Source: Yamagishiella unicocca
Lineage: Eukaryota > Chlorophyta > Chlorophyceae > Chlamydomonadales > Volvocaceae
DNA length: 64,000 nucleotides
Direction: 5' to 3'
NCBI GenBank assembly: GCA_003116995.1
Contig: BDSL01000004.1
Location: forward strand, 2,232,001 to 2,296,000
The notes beneath the pieces were generated by a model. That model worked only from the letters and a program-made list of their open reading frames with translations, had not been told where the DNA came from and ran no database searches. Below, piece by piece: positions 1 to 11,500 of this stretch. A program made the translations under genes and the position numbers. The stretch's first letter is position 1. Every line of letters starts with the position of its first letter.

Positions 1-268
1 CGTGTCACCCACACCCACTGCTCCCGCGTCCCTCTTGCCTTCCTCACGCCTACTGGCACGCTTGGCCTGCCCTCATGCGGCCATGCACTACAGCGTTGTC
101 CCTCTCGTAATACCCGCATACCCCCCGCTTGCTCCCCCGGACGGCGGCCCCCTCCCCCAACCCCCCCGAAGGCTATGCACCCACTTCATTTCCCCAGTCG
201 TGTTACCGGTTCTTTTTTTGTAACCCCCCCCCCCACACACACACACCGTCCATTCCCCCCCCCCACAG
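1..268 (+). other. Intron upstream of the last exon of the left-edge gene
   Basis: No convincing coding exon is visible here. The stretch is pyrimidine-rich, carries a CA run near 233-246 and a dispersed intronic repeat (161-230), and ends in a C-rich tract plus CACAG acceptor at 268. Earlier exons of the gene at 269-476 must lie left of the window or be too short to recognise. Confidence 0.6.
161..230 (-). repeat. Intronic dispersed repeat, family A (ACCGGT family), copy 1
   Basis: Read on the minus strand it runs from a poly-A/GAACCGGTAAC core through a CGACTGGGG segment to GTGCATAGCCTTCGGGG. The copy at 16561-16611 matches almost base for base. It lies in an intron of the left-edge gene, antisense to that gene. 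Confidence 0.7.
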
Positions 269-476
269 CGACACGCCCACCATCATGGACTACATCAAAC
301 TCAAGCACGAGGTTTCGGAGCTAGAGAAGCAGCTCACGGACTGGCGGCGCAAGATCGACATCCTGACCATGGAGAAGACCCGCAAGCGCACCCTGCTCAA
401 GACGGTGGCCACAACCACCATCCCTGGACCACAGCGCGCCTCACCCAGCGCGGGGGGCATGGGCGGCGGCTTGTAG
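269..476 (+). CDS. C-terminal exon of a coiled-coil protein (possibly CCDC113/CCDC96 family)
   Basis: This is the final exon only. It follows a C-rich tract and CACAG acceptor and enters in phase (the first base completes a split codon). It encodes 68 residues ending in TAG at 474-476. The first half is a charged heptad-like helix containing MDYIKLKHEVSEL and LTDWRRKIDIL. The end is a Pro/Ser/Gly tail (SAGGMGGGL). The 'DYI.LK..v.eLe..l..W.RKi.i' pattern resembles the C-terminus of CCDC113/CCDC96 (DUF4201) coiled coils, known in algae as axonemal FAP263/FAP184. That link is from memory of the family and is weak; any axonemal or centrosomal coiled coil could look similar. The 5' part of the gene is outside the window. 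Confidence 0.6.
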
Positions 477-1935
477 GCGGCGGGTTGCAAGGAAAACTCG
501 TGTGGGGTGGCGTAAGATGGGAGGCGTCTGAGTGAGTTGGGCGAGCAGCGTTTGCACGATTCGGTAGAGGTGTCGGTCCAAGGCGGTTGAGTGCTGCAGG
601 GTTGGCGGTGGTGGATGAAGCTCGCGCCGTGTGTTGTTTCTGCTGTGGCTGCGACTGTGCCCGTGTATTATGCTAGGTGGTAGGGAGAGCGGCAGGGAGG
701 TTGTGAGAGAGGTGGCAGTCCTTAGCAACAGTGCACCAGGAGTTGGATGCGCCTTTGCTGGCATGGGCGGGGTGGTGGTGGCATGAGGGTCGACTTGCCG
801 GGTTGCCGGGCAGCGCACGGGATACGTTTCTCTTGGTCCCTAGACACCGCTGGGACAACCTGGCTTCCTTCCAGGAGGCGACCGGTCCTTGGGTGTAGCT
901 TGGAACAAGACACGCCGCGCCAACTCACCACACGCAGCAAGCCACCACACACGCGTAGGCGGGTGGTGTTGAAAGCTGAGCGCCGGGTGGCCCTCCAGTC
1001 CTTACACCTGGACACTGCTGCAAGCCAGCACCGTGCGCCCGGCCGCCTCAACCGCATGACCCCGGCCTTCGCAGCCCGCTCGCCTATCAGCCAGCCCGGG
1101 CTATCCTCTCACCCTCTCATACACGCCTATCAGATACTTGGTCTCCGATGACCCACACGCATTTCGACACTGCCCTCTACACCGTGCCGCACACAGGCAC
1201 CGTCCCCGGCGCCTACCCCTGCCCCCACCTTTCCTACCGCGGCCTCCCCTACCCTCATCTTCTACCCACACCCAGCTCCGAATCACGGTATGCTCTTTGT
1301 TCACGACCACGCACTACACCTGGGTCACTGCGCGCGCCCAGCAAAAGCGGCTCCAGGGAGGACTGGTCCGCCATCGCCATATCACACACGCCATATCACA
1401 CACGCACGTCACGAGCGCCACCGTCGCCTTGGGGGCCCGGGCCTCGTGTCGGCCGCAACACACACCGCTTAAGAACCCACCTTCGGCGTTTTAGAAGTTA
1501 GGCGATGCTCCTATCTAAGGGTGCAACACGTCCTGCACATACCAGTACACACGGGCGATGACGCACACAGCCCTCCACCCACGGCCCTCCGAAGGCAGAA
1601 GGCACGTTGTGGGGGGGGGCTGTCCCGAGGGAGTCCACCGGGAGCACCAGCCCAAGGGAGGGGAGGGGAGGGTGGGGGGGGGACGCGAGCGCATGAGCCC
1701 AGAAATCGGGACCAGAAATCCCGCCCCTGCCTGGCCTGCCTGACCACAGCCGCCGCCGCCGCCCAATCGACATTGCGTCCAAAGGGCTCTCAAATCCGCC
1801 AGCTGGTGGGCGCCGCGAAACCCCCCTCTGCCACGTCCCCGGGCCTAAGTCACCACGCGCCGCTTCCTGCCGCTTGTCGCCGAGGAGGAAGATGGGTCGA
1901 AATCATCAGCTCCTCACGGGGCCCCACGAGCGCCG
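477..1935. other. Convergent 3' intergenic region
   Basis: Lies between the stop codon of the left-edge gene (+) and the stop codon of the coiled-coil membrane gene (-), so it should hold both 3' UTRs. A minus-strand TGTAA (1002-1006), the green-algal poly(A) motif, lies ~930 bases past the minus gene's stop. A short direct repeat of CCATATCACACACG occurs near 1376-1400. Open frames here have no recognisable protein features and are best read as chance in GC-rich DNA. Confidence 0.5.
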
Positions 1936-4900
1936 TTAGGAGCGTTCACGGCGCGCTGTCGTGTAACGTGAACGGAGGGACCGTCGCCGCCGCTGCTGGG
2001 GCTGCTGCTGCTGCGCCGCCGCCCCCCGCAATAGCAGCGCACGCCGCACCACCGCACCGGCACTGTGGGTGCCTTGCTCGGTTTGTCCCGCCGCCCCCGC
2101 CGCCGCTGCGTCGGTGCTAGTGCCGCCGCTGCCGTCCCCAGCCTGCCCCGCGGTCCAGTCCGCGGCTGCGACTGCCGTTTCGGTGGCGGCGCTGCCGGCC
2201 CCTGCCTGCCCGCTTAGCCCATGGCCCGCAGAGCCAGGCTCCACGACGTCCTCCACCGCCGTCGCTGTCGGCTGCGGCTCCGAGTCCCCTGCTAGCAGCC
2301 CCCAGCTGGCCCCGGCAGCAACCTGTGAGCTGGACGCCTCCAAGGCGGCCGACTGAGCAGACCCCGCATCCGCAGCGGCGGCCGCATCCGCCGTCGCAAC
2401 CGTCGTCGTACCAACCGCGCCGTCGCCCCCGTCATTTACCACTAGCGCAGCGCCCGCCCGCGCCGCGGCGTCAGCGGCAGCGACGTCACCTGCCTCTGCG
2501 TCGTCACCTCCGCCACTGCCCCTACCACTCCCGCCTCCGCCGTCGTCAGCGGCGGCCCCGTGTGCCCCCCCCGCGGCTTCCGCGCCCCTGCCCTCCGCTG
2601 CCCCCGCCGCCTTGGCCGCCGCCGCCTCTGCCGCCGCTGCCGCCTCCGCCACCATCTCTACATCGTGCACCCGAGGGGCCTGCTCCAGCAGGTGGCCCAG
2701 CTCCTGGCTCGCTGCCTCGGACACCGACTGTGCATGGGGGTGCCGCTGCACACCACAACCCTGGAGGGGGGTGGGTGGGTGGGGTTTCGAGGAAGACCCG
2801 TGGATGCGAGAAAAAACCGTTCAGAACAGACGTTTTGAGATGCATGCTGGAGAACTGGGTGGGTGGGGTGGGGTGGGGCGGAAGGGAGGAGGCTGGGAAC
2901 ACGCCACAACGGCGGCGGCGCCCACTACCACGCACCACAGCAGCGCGTCCCTTCCCCGTCCGCGGTGTCTCGTGAGGGTGCTCCCTCGCTGGCAAACGAA
3001 ACACATGTGCTACCGTGCCAGCCCCAGGGCAGCTGGTTGGGGCCGCTGCTGGCTGTCAGCCAAATTACGATGGGCCCCTTCTAACGCCGCTTACCAGATC
3101 CCGGCGGACCCTGCCCCGCGCTGCCCCGCGCTCACCCAGGGGTGTGGGTGATGGCAGCATGTCCGCACTCACGTCCCACCATCGTCGCCCCGGACCCTGC
3201 TCACTCCTCCGTGCGCTCTCTCCTGCCCCCTTTTGATCACCTCCCCAGCAGCAACCATACCCTCCCCAACGCTCCTCCCTCCCCCCGCCCGCCCTCCCCT
3301 TGCACGTTCTACGCCCTCTCCCCCTCCGTAGCACTCACCGCCCTCTCCTTGCACGTTCTACGCCCTCCCCCTCCCTAGCACCCACCGCCCTCCCCTTGCA
3401 CGTTCTACGCCCTCCCCCTCCCTAGCACCCACCGCCCTCTCCTTGCACGTTCTACGGCCTCCCCCTCCCTAGCACCCACCGCCCTCTCCTTGCACGTTCT
3501 ACGCCCTCCCCCTCCCTCCCCCCGCCCGCCCTCCCCTTGCACGTTCTACGGCCTCCCCCTCCCTAGCACCCACCGCCCTCTCCTTGCACGTTCTACGCCC
3601 TCCCCCTCCCTAGCACCCACCGCCCTCTCCTTGCACGTTCTACGCCCTCCCCCTCCCTAGCACCCACCGCCCTCTCCTTGCACGTTCTACGCACTCCCCC
3701 TCCATAGCACCCACCGCCCTCTCCTTGCACGTTCTACGCCCTCCCCCTCCCTAGCACCCACCGCCCTCTCCTTTACGTTCTACGCCCTCCCCCTCCCTAG
3801 CACCCACCGCCCTCTCCTTGCACGTTCTACGCCCTCCCCCTCCCCATCACCCACCGGTCCGACGTTGATCCCCAGGTGCGCCAGGAAGCACAGCCCCCCG
3901 CGGTGCTCGCTGCGGGTCACCGCCGCCGCCCGCACCACCGCCACCAGCAGGAACAGCGCCAGCACGCTACCCACCACCAGCACCGGCACCAGGCCCTGGG
4001 AACGGCGAGCGAGGGCCGGGGTCGGGGGGGTCGGGGAGGGCATGACCCATGGGCGAGTCTTGGAAGCGGGGCGAGGGGGACCCCTGGTTAGGGAGGGTCA
4101 GGCAGGGAGGCATGATTATAAGCTGCTGCTGCTCGCTAGCTCTCGCACCTTACGCTGCCGCTCCAGCCGCGCCAGCACCGCAGGCAGCTGCTCCATCCAC
4201 GGCGCCCCGGCGCCCATCAGGCCGCCAGCTGGCGCCGCCTCGTCGTCCCCGGGGCCGCCGTGTGACAGCGCCGCGAACACCTTGGACTGCGGCTTGAAGC
4301 CTGGGGGGCGGGTGGTTGGAGGGGTAACCCGGGGGAGCGGTGTGTGTGTATATATATGTGTGTGTGTGTGTGTAAGTGTTACATCATCTGACCGGACCTG
4401 ACGTTGGCCAAGGGCAGCTACCCTGCCCTAACGGAAAGACCGCCGAATCATTCTCCTATAAGGAGGGGGGCGTGAGGGGCAGCAGTCCCCTCCAGCTCGA
4501 CCGAGAGTGTGTATGACCAAAGTTAAGTGGATGGGGCGACCGACCCGTGAGCCGAAGCTCAGGGACAGACACCGCAAGAGGAGGTGAAAAAAGGGGAGGG
4601 CCGCGGGCGGCTTCCCGTTGCTTCCACGCAGCAGCTCACCCGCCTGCACATCCTGGAAGGCCTTGGCCGCCAGCCTGCCCTTGAGGGCGGCGTTCTCCTC
4701 CAGCAGTCGGGCGGACGTCTCCCGGTTCTGGCGGGCCGCAGCGGTGGCCATGTCCCGGAAGGCGTCGAACTCGCGCTGCACCGCCACCTTCTGCTGGTTG
4801 AGGGAGGCGAGCTCGCCGGAGAGAGCCTGGGCCAGGCGGGCGTGCGGGCGGGGCGGGGGGCCCCGGATTGCTTGCGGCGGAGGACGGGAAGATTCCGGGC

Positions 4901-7900
4901 GGGTGAGCGCGCAATGAGCACACGGAGCCACCCGCCTCTGCAACCACCCCGCCATCACTGCCGGCAAGTCAGCACCATCAGCCCTCTCCCGCCCTCCCTT
5001 GCACCACGGCTTTCCAGAGGTTTCCTTCCCACCTATCACTTCCCCCCTCTTGCACCCACCATCGTGTCCACCTGGCGCGCATGGTCCTCCATCTGCTGCC
5101 GCACCCTCGCCAGCTCCCCCTCCAGCTGCACCACCCGCGCCTCCGCCGCCTCCGTGGCGCGACCCAGCTCCTCCTTCCAGGCCTCCGTCAGCGCCGCCTC
5201 AGCCGCCGCCACCGCCTGCTTCCTATGGCGGGCGAGGAAACATGCACGGAGGCGGGGGATATAAGGCGCCCGAGCTGGGGTTGGGGAGGGATGGCCACGC
5301 CGCGGGTGGCCTGCAGGCGGAGCCGAGGCGGTGCGGCGCTCAGCTAGAGTCCCAACTCGAGCTCCCACCCCTTCCTCCCTCCCCTCCCCCCGCCGACTCC
5401 CCTCCCTCCGCCGACTCCCCTCCCTCCGCCGACTCCCCTCCCTCCGCCGACTCCCCTCCCTCCGCCGACTCCCCTCCCTCCGCCGACTCCCCTCCCTCCG
5501 CCGACTCCCCTCCCTCCGCCGACTCCCCTCCCTCCGCCGACTCCCCTCCCTCCGCCGACTCCCCTCCCTCCGCCGACTCCCCTCCCTCCGCCGACTCCCT
5601 CCCTCCGCCGACTCCCTCCCTCCGCCGACTCCCTCCCTCCGCCGACTCCCTCCCTCCGCCGACTCCCCTCCCTCCGCCGACTCCCTCCCTCCGCCGACTC
5701 CCCTCCCTCCGCCGACTCCCTCCCTCCGCCCTCCCTCCGCCGACTCCCTCCCTCCGCCGACGCCCCCGCTTCGGACCTGTTTGCGTTAGCCGCCTGCAGC
5801 TCGCTGCGGAGCGCCTGCAGCTCCGCATCCCGGGCGCGCATCTCTAAGTTATATCGGGCCTAGAGGGGAAGGGGGGAGGGAAGCGGCGCGCCCGGGGTGG
5901 GAGGGTTTCTCAGTTGTGCCCGTGGTAGCGCCCAAGCAGGGTTAGCGCCCAAGCAGGGTTAGCGCCCAAGCAGGGTTAGCGCCCAAGCAGGGTTAGCGCC
6001 CAAGCAGGGGTAGCGCCCAAGCAGGGGTAGCGCCCAAGCAGGGGTAGTGCACGTGGTTGTGCCCGGCCCTGGCGGCCCACTCAGTCAAGCAGTGCGGAAT
6101 GGGTTTGGGCGGATCCCAGGAGGCGAGGCTGGCGGACTGTGGTCGCACTCCCTCGCGGCGTAGGACACAATCCCCTGTACCGCCCAGGGTCCACTTGCAT
6201 GCTTTTTTGGTGTTCCTGCTCCGGTACGTAAACCCCTGACCCACGGGTCGCGGCCCTGCCCGCACCTGCAACAGCGCCAGCTCGTGCTGCAGCTTGTCCA
6301 GCTCGTCCTCCACCGCCTGTCAGTCCAGGGAGGCGGGACCAGCACGGCACGCTCTGGTTGAGGCGCATGGTTGCCCAGGAGGTGAAGGCGCCAAGCAAGA
6401 GTGGGGGCTTGACTGCCTCCAACAGTCGAGGCTCCTCACACCGCCGGCACGCGCCACCACGTGCGCGCCCCCTCCAAACCACCCCGGGATGCGCGACCAT
6501 AAGAAACATGTGGTCGCGACTGCCGACTTGCCAGCACTGCTGGCATGGTGGCAGCCTCATGCGGCAAGACGGGTTGGCTCTCCAGAGGTGCGGAACGGCC
6601 GCATACGCACCCCGCCTCGCAGCCTCCCATCCCTCCTCCCCCGCAGCCGCCAAAGGTCATATTACGACCTTCGGCTTTAGTATCCCCAACCCAGTTCTCC
6701 AGCATGCATCTCAAAACGCCTGTTCTGAACGGGTTTTTCGGCATCCACGGGTCTCCCTCGAAATCCCCCGCAGCCCCAACCGCCGGTAGCCCACCATCGC
6801 CACCGCCGTGCGCGCGCGCGCCTCGTCCGCCTGGCGCTCCACCGCCTCCGCCTCAGCGGCCGCCGAGAGGGCCTCCCGCAGCGCCCGCTTCTGTGCGTTG
6901 TACATGCGCCGGCTCTCCTCCAGTTCCTGAAAGACCCGGGCAAGAAGAGCGGGAAGGGACGGGGAGAGGGCGAGCCTGGGTGGGGTGAGCAAGGCCCGTG
7001 TACTACGCCGTTTGGTACCTATGTGCGAGCCTGGTGGGGGTACGGATGACGGCGGCCGTACAAGGTAGCCTCCGAAACCGGCTACGGATGGGTGCGACAA
7101 GTGCTACTGCGCCGCAACCCCAGCTCGAAGAAAGCCGCAACCCCAGCTCGAAGAAAGCCAGGCCCCTCCCTCCCGCCCCTCCTTCGCCTTCCCTCGCCAC
7201 CAGCTGGGTGCTTTGAGACGCATTGTCCCTGAGCCGTTACGGGGCATAGCATAGGGCCCAACAGAACGCTGTCCAAAGGCCCCGTGGCATACCACTCCCG
7301 GCTTCCAGTTCTGTTGCTCCCTAGGCCCCCCAGGGGGCCGTGCACGGCTCTTCACGCAGCCACCCACCTCCTCCTTCTGCCCCAGCACAGCCTCCAGGTG
7401 TTCGACATGCGCCGCGAGACTGGAAAGCTGCTTGTCCTTCTCGCTCGCGACATGAGCCGCGAGCTCTGCCACTTTCTCTTGGGACACGATTACCTCCTTG
7501 CGGGACAGTTGCACCGTCTGTAGGGCGCCGAGCCGAGCGAAAGATGCCGGTCATGCCCTCCAAATGAAATGGGACGATTGATAGGCATTGTGAGAAATTC
7601 TTGGCGAGAAAGGCGTTGAAGTCGGGTGCTGTGGTGGTTGGTGCGGTCGCTGCACGCGAAATTCAAGGACCATGAAACCCCTTTCAAGAGGAAGACAGGA
7701 TGCTAGAAATTGTGTGGTATAATGTTCGAAAGGGGAGCGGAGAGCTCCCACTGTGGCCATGGTTTTATGTCGACCCGCACGCCCGCTTGCCGACTTCCGA
7801 CGCTGGCCAAGTTGTTTCGCAAAGCCCCCACCTTTGCTGCCAGCTCCTTCCGAACATCCATGAGCTCCTTTCGCGTTCGTTGCAGCTCATCCTCGAGTGC

Positions 7901-8047
7901 GGTGAATGCTGCGATGTTTTCATCCTCTGCTTTGTGTTCGGCAGCTCTAGAATGCAGGACCTGCGCAGATTGCTCGGCCTGCTGCTGGCTGTCCTCCTCT
8001 CCATCCTCCTCCAGCCACATAAGCTGGTCCTCATTGCCTCCAGGCAT
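1936..8047 (-). CDS. Coiled-coil protein with one transmembrane segment (10 exons, ~694 aa)
   Basis: Exons on the minus strand: 8047-7832, 7517-7368, 6926-6795, 6316-6266, 5859-5777, 5222-5060, 4826-4640, 4300-4149, 3995-3855, 2745-1936. All junctions keep phase and total 2085 nt. The start at 8047 (MPGGNEDQLMWL) opens an acidic, Gln-rich stretch. Residues ~45-375 are heptad-rich coiled coil (e.g. LEDELQRTRKELMDVRKEL, LARVRQQMEDHARQV). Residues ~379-401 are a hydrophobic helix (LVPVLVVGSVLALFLLVAVV). A 269-residue Ala/Gly/Asp-rich tail follows, ending in a poly-Gln and Arg-rich cluster. A long coiled coil ahead of a membrane anchor suggests an organelle tether or scaffold such as a golgin, but golgin-84/CASP proteins end soon after the anchor and I see no family signature. 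Translation could instead stop in the frame running into intron 9 (TAG near 3780), removing the tail. Confidence 0.72.
2781..2862 (+). repeat. Intronic dispersed repeat, family B, copy 1
   Basis: Contains a GGAAGACCCGTGGATGCGAG block, then a CGTTCAGAACAGACGTTTTG block, then GATGCATGCTGGAGAACTGGG. The same order and near-identical sequence recur inverted at 6685-6770 in the same host gene. It lies in intron 9 of the coiled-coil membrane gene. Confidence 0.75.
3301..3852 (+). repeat. Intronic minisatellite, ~47-bp unit
   Basis: About eleven tandem copies of a ~47-base pyrimidine-rich unit containing CCACCGCCCTCTCC, TTGCACGTTCTACG and CCCTCCCCCTCCCTAGCA. Single-base variants occur, and one copy lacks three bases near 3771. 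It lies in intron 9 of the coiled-coil membrane gene, immediately downstream of the exon coding the membrane segment (minus-strand sense). Confidence 0.9.
4341..4380 (+). repeat. TG/TA microsatellite
   Basis: A GTGTGTGTATATATATGTG-type dinucleotide run inside intron 7 of the coiled-coil membrane gene. Confidence 0.85.
5388..5762 (+). repeat. Intronic minisatellite, 18/15-bp unit
   Basis: An 18-base unit (CTCCGCCGACTCCCCTCC) repeats in the first part, then grades into a 15-base unit lacking one CCC, ~23 copies in all. It lies in intron 5 of the coiled-coil membrane gene. The open frames across it in several phases are repeat artefacts. Confidence 0.92.
5928..6050 (+). repeat. Intronic minisatellite, 17-bp unit
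   Basis: Seven copies of TAGCGCCCAAGCAGGGT, changing from a T to a G variant at the unit end half way through. Lies in intron 4 of the coiled-coil membrane gene. Confidence 0.93.
6685..6770 (-). repeat. Intronic dispersed repeat, family B, copy 2 (inverted)
   Basis: Reverse complement of the 2781-2862 element over nearly its whole length (GGGTTGGGGAT end region, TGCATGCTGGAGAAC, CGTTCAGAACAG-like core). It lies in intron 3 of the same gene. The two inverted copies could pair in a long pre-mRNA stem. Confidence 0.75.
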
Positions 8048-8575
8048 CCTTCCCCAAGTGAAGAAGCTTCCTACAAGGAATCAAGCGCCTATCATAATAT
8101 GAACCGCATAATATGCCTAAAGAAGAGCGATGATGCTCAAATCGCAGCTGAAGTGGAATCTGTGACGTGTTTGAGCGCCTACACGCAACAGCTTCCAGCA
8201 CAGATCACTCGTCGGTGACAGCGAAGAATGCCACATGAGCATGGGTGGTCAATCGAGGTATGTGTAAGCACGGTTGTGTCCCACTAGATTATTGCTATGT
8301 CGTATAGTACGGTGGCAGCGTTGACTTCTGCCTGGCGTGTTCTTGTTCTAAGTTAACGCCATCAAATGGTTCTCTTCACATCGTGTGCACTGCTTCCTTT
8401 GTAGTAAGGAGAGGCGGCCTATACGAGACGCACATACCGGCTTTCTCGCCCCGTTAGGAAAAGTCCTCGTTATGGAACATACATTCATTGACTTATGTAT
8501 TTAGTCTTGAGGCTACCGTCGGTGTCATAGGGATACCAGCACATCAGCTAAAGTGTAGGCATCAAGGAACGCGAA
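8048..8575. promoter_or_regulatory. Shared divergent upstream region (coiled-coil gene / SEC14 gene)
   Basis: 528 bases between two divergently oriented start codons (8047 on minus, 8576 on plus). It must hold the promoters and 5' UTRs of both genes. It is visibly less GC-rich than the flanking exons. No clear TATA box could be assigned with confidence. Inference from gene layout only. Confidence 0.45.
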
Positions 8576-11500
8576 ATGGCTCTCAGCTCCAATGGATTTT
8601 CTGTAGAGGATAGGGGCTTAAGTGCTGAGCAACTGGTGAGCATATCACTGTTGCCCCTCGTTTGGCAGTCTTAAACGTCCTGCCGCGCACGAGATTGCTT
8701 ACCTCGCCCTCTGCTTGAACAGGCCAAGCTCCAATCTTTCAAGCGTCTGTTGCAACAGGCGGGCGCTTGGGACGATCGGTGCTTTGGTGAGACTGACAGC
8801 CGTGCGCGCACACCAGTTTGACCGCTGCGCTTGACCAGCCCTGCCTGGCTTCCAACTTAAGCAAATCCAGGAAGAGAGTGTCCGCAAAGGGCTGGGAATG
8901 CATCGTACTATGCGGCACGTCATAGCACATCGGGCGCCGCCCAGCACCCCCCGCCGCTTTCCCGCCGAGGCCTTGCCCTGCATTACGTCCCCCTCCCCTA
9001 GATGAGCACGACTGTGCACGGTTCCTCAAGGCCCGTGGCTATGATCTGCAAGCCTCCAAGCAAATGTGGGACGGCATGTTGGCGTGGCGGAGGGAGAATC
9101 GCGTTAACACTATACACGATTGGTTCAACTTTCACGAGCGCCGGGAATATGATCTTGTGTTCCCCACGGGACTCCATAAAACGGACAAGGAGGTGCGTTG
9201 CTGTGCAGAGCCCTGCACGGCCACCGTAGAGATCTGGGGAAAGGCACGGCCCGGGCCTTGGGACGGCGTGTGGGCGACAGCGTGTGCTACTGCTGTCGCC
9301 CTTATATGTGTCTTGCCAGGTGGGTGGGATGGGACCATCGGAAAAGCCTTGAGCGGCGCGGGGCGGGGCGCAGGGGTTAGGCATCGGCATCCAACTGCAC
9401 CGGTCTGTTCCTCTTTAACGTGTGCTGTGTCTCGGCCACCTCTGCGCGGTTCACCCAGTCCTCCCCTGGCCGCACACTGACCAGGACGACGGGCTCCAGG
9501 GTTTAAAAATGGACAGAACGCCAACGGGCATAGCTCACCCAGCATACCCTCCTTCAGCCACGGAATCCGTACGGAATGCGCTGTCCTGGCCCTGCCTAGC
9601 ACCCGTGGCCTTCTGTCCCCCCCCCCCGGCCCCCCCCCCCCTCCCTCCCGCCATGCGCCGTTCCACTCAGGGCCACCCGGTGCTGATCCAGCAGCTGGGC
9701 CGGGTCAATATCGGCGCGCTGTACAAGGTGACCACCGACGAGCGCATCCGCCTGGCGCACATTGCGGAGAACGAACACCTGCGCCGCGTCGTGTTTCCCG
9801 CCTGCTCGCGCGCGGCCAGCCGGCCCATTGACCAGCTGTTCACCATCATAGACCTGGAGGGCGTGGCCTTCACGTAAGCCAGGGCGCTGGCTGCTCGGTG
9901 GCGTGATGGGGTGCTGGTGGCGTACCCTAGCGTGATGGGGTGGGCCAGCCGAGGGGCTTGGGCGGTGTAGAGTGGGTCCGTCATCGACCACATCGCAACA
10001 GCGCACCCTCCTGGTGGTCTGATCCGCAAGATGCACGTCATGAGGCGGTTTCTGCTTGTGGTCCGTGCGCTGCTTTTCCTGACGAGGGTGCCTGTTACCT
10101 GTAACCGTCCTGATGTACAGGAGCATGATGCGCACCACCTCCCTGCTCAAGATGTTCATGGCCATGGACTCCAACAACTACCCGGAGACCCTGGCGCACA
10201 TGGCCATCATCAACGCACCGGGATGGTTCTCGACCTCCTGGAGCGCGGTCAAGAGCGTGCTCAGCGGCGACACCGTGCGCAAGATCCAGGTGGGTCGCCC
10301 GCGGGGCGGGGGGCGTGGCCCGGTGGGTGGGGGCTGATCACGGACAAAATCGCCACGGGGCCCGCTGCATCCAGCGCCAAACGAGCCCCCTTCCTATCGT
10401 CGAACGGAGAGCGGAGGGAGGGCCCCACTCTGATGAGAAGAATAGCACATAAGGGCATCCAGTACGCGCACATGACACCACAAGGCTTCCTTCTGTGTGA
10501 GCGCGGCGCGGATCCTTTGCAAGCTGTGCGGACACTTGACGCGGATGTCACTTCCAACGGCCCCCCACACACGTGCAACTGTACCAAATACCCCACATGT
10601 GCTCCCCCTTCGCCATCAGATCCTGGGCAAGGATTACCAGGCAGCGCTGCTCGCCCACATCCCAAGGGAGAACCTTCTGGTCGAGTACGGGGGCTTGTCC
10701 CGCGGCCGCGTGACCAGCAACGAGGGGCCCTGGCTGGAGCCTCTGCCTGAGCCGCCCGCGCCGCCGCCGGCCAAGCAGCCACAGCAGCAGCCCGGGGCCG
10801 CCCAGGAAGCGGAGCAGCAGGTATCGGAGCTGTCCAATGGTGGCGATCAGCGCACCCCGCGGGACGTGCTCACGCGGCACTCGCAGTCGCCGGTTCGGCC
10901 GGGTGCCAAGTCGGCCGCGGGGGTAGCTGGGGCCGGGGCCGTGGGGGGCCACCCGGCGCCGCCAGCGAGCCCGCCGGCTGCCAAGCGGCCCCACCAGGAG
11001 GAGGAGCTGCGGCCGCCCCGCTCGCAGCCCCACTCGGGCAGCAGCCCCTCCCCCAGCGCCAGCGACTCGTCCTCCTCCGACATCGCCGTGAACATGGCGG
11101 CGCCGCTGATGAGCAACTTCCTGCCCTCCGGGGACTCGCCGCTGCACCAGCAGCAGGGCGGCCACGCGTCGCCGCCGTCCAGCGCAGGCGGCACCTTGGT
11201 CGCCCCCCAGCGCCGTAGCTCCGGTGGCGGCCTGGTGGCCGGCTTCGCCGCCAGCTTGCAAGCCGCGGTGGCGCACGTGGGCTACCACCCGCAGCAGCAG
11301 GGCGGCCCTCAAACCGCCGCGGCGGACGGCGGCGTCTTGCACCCGCCTGCGGCGACCCCTGTCGCCTCGGTGCAGCGCGGCGGCTCGTTGCAGACGCCGC
11401 TGCAGCCGCACCCGGCGGTGGCGGCACGGGGCGGGGCGGTCGGGCCGGCGCAGCTGCAGCTCACGTCGCCGCGGGAGGACACCACGGGTCCGGGGACGCT

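Noticed and set aside
1521..2356. Plus-strand frames opposite the Ala/Gly-rich tail exon
   Set aside because: Mirror frames of the minus-strand exon 1936-2745, which joins in phase to upstream exons with a coiled coil and membrane segment.
5344..5841. Long repetitive frames across 5340-5847 on both strands
   Set aside because: They come from an 18/15-bp minisatellite inside an intron; only the short segment 5777-5859 (minus) is an exon.
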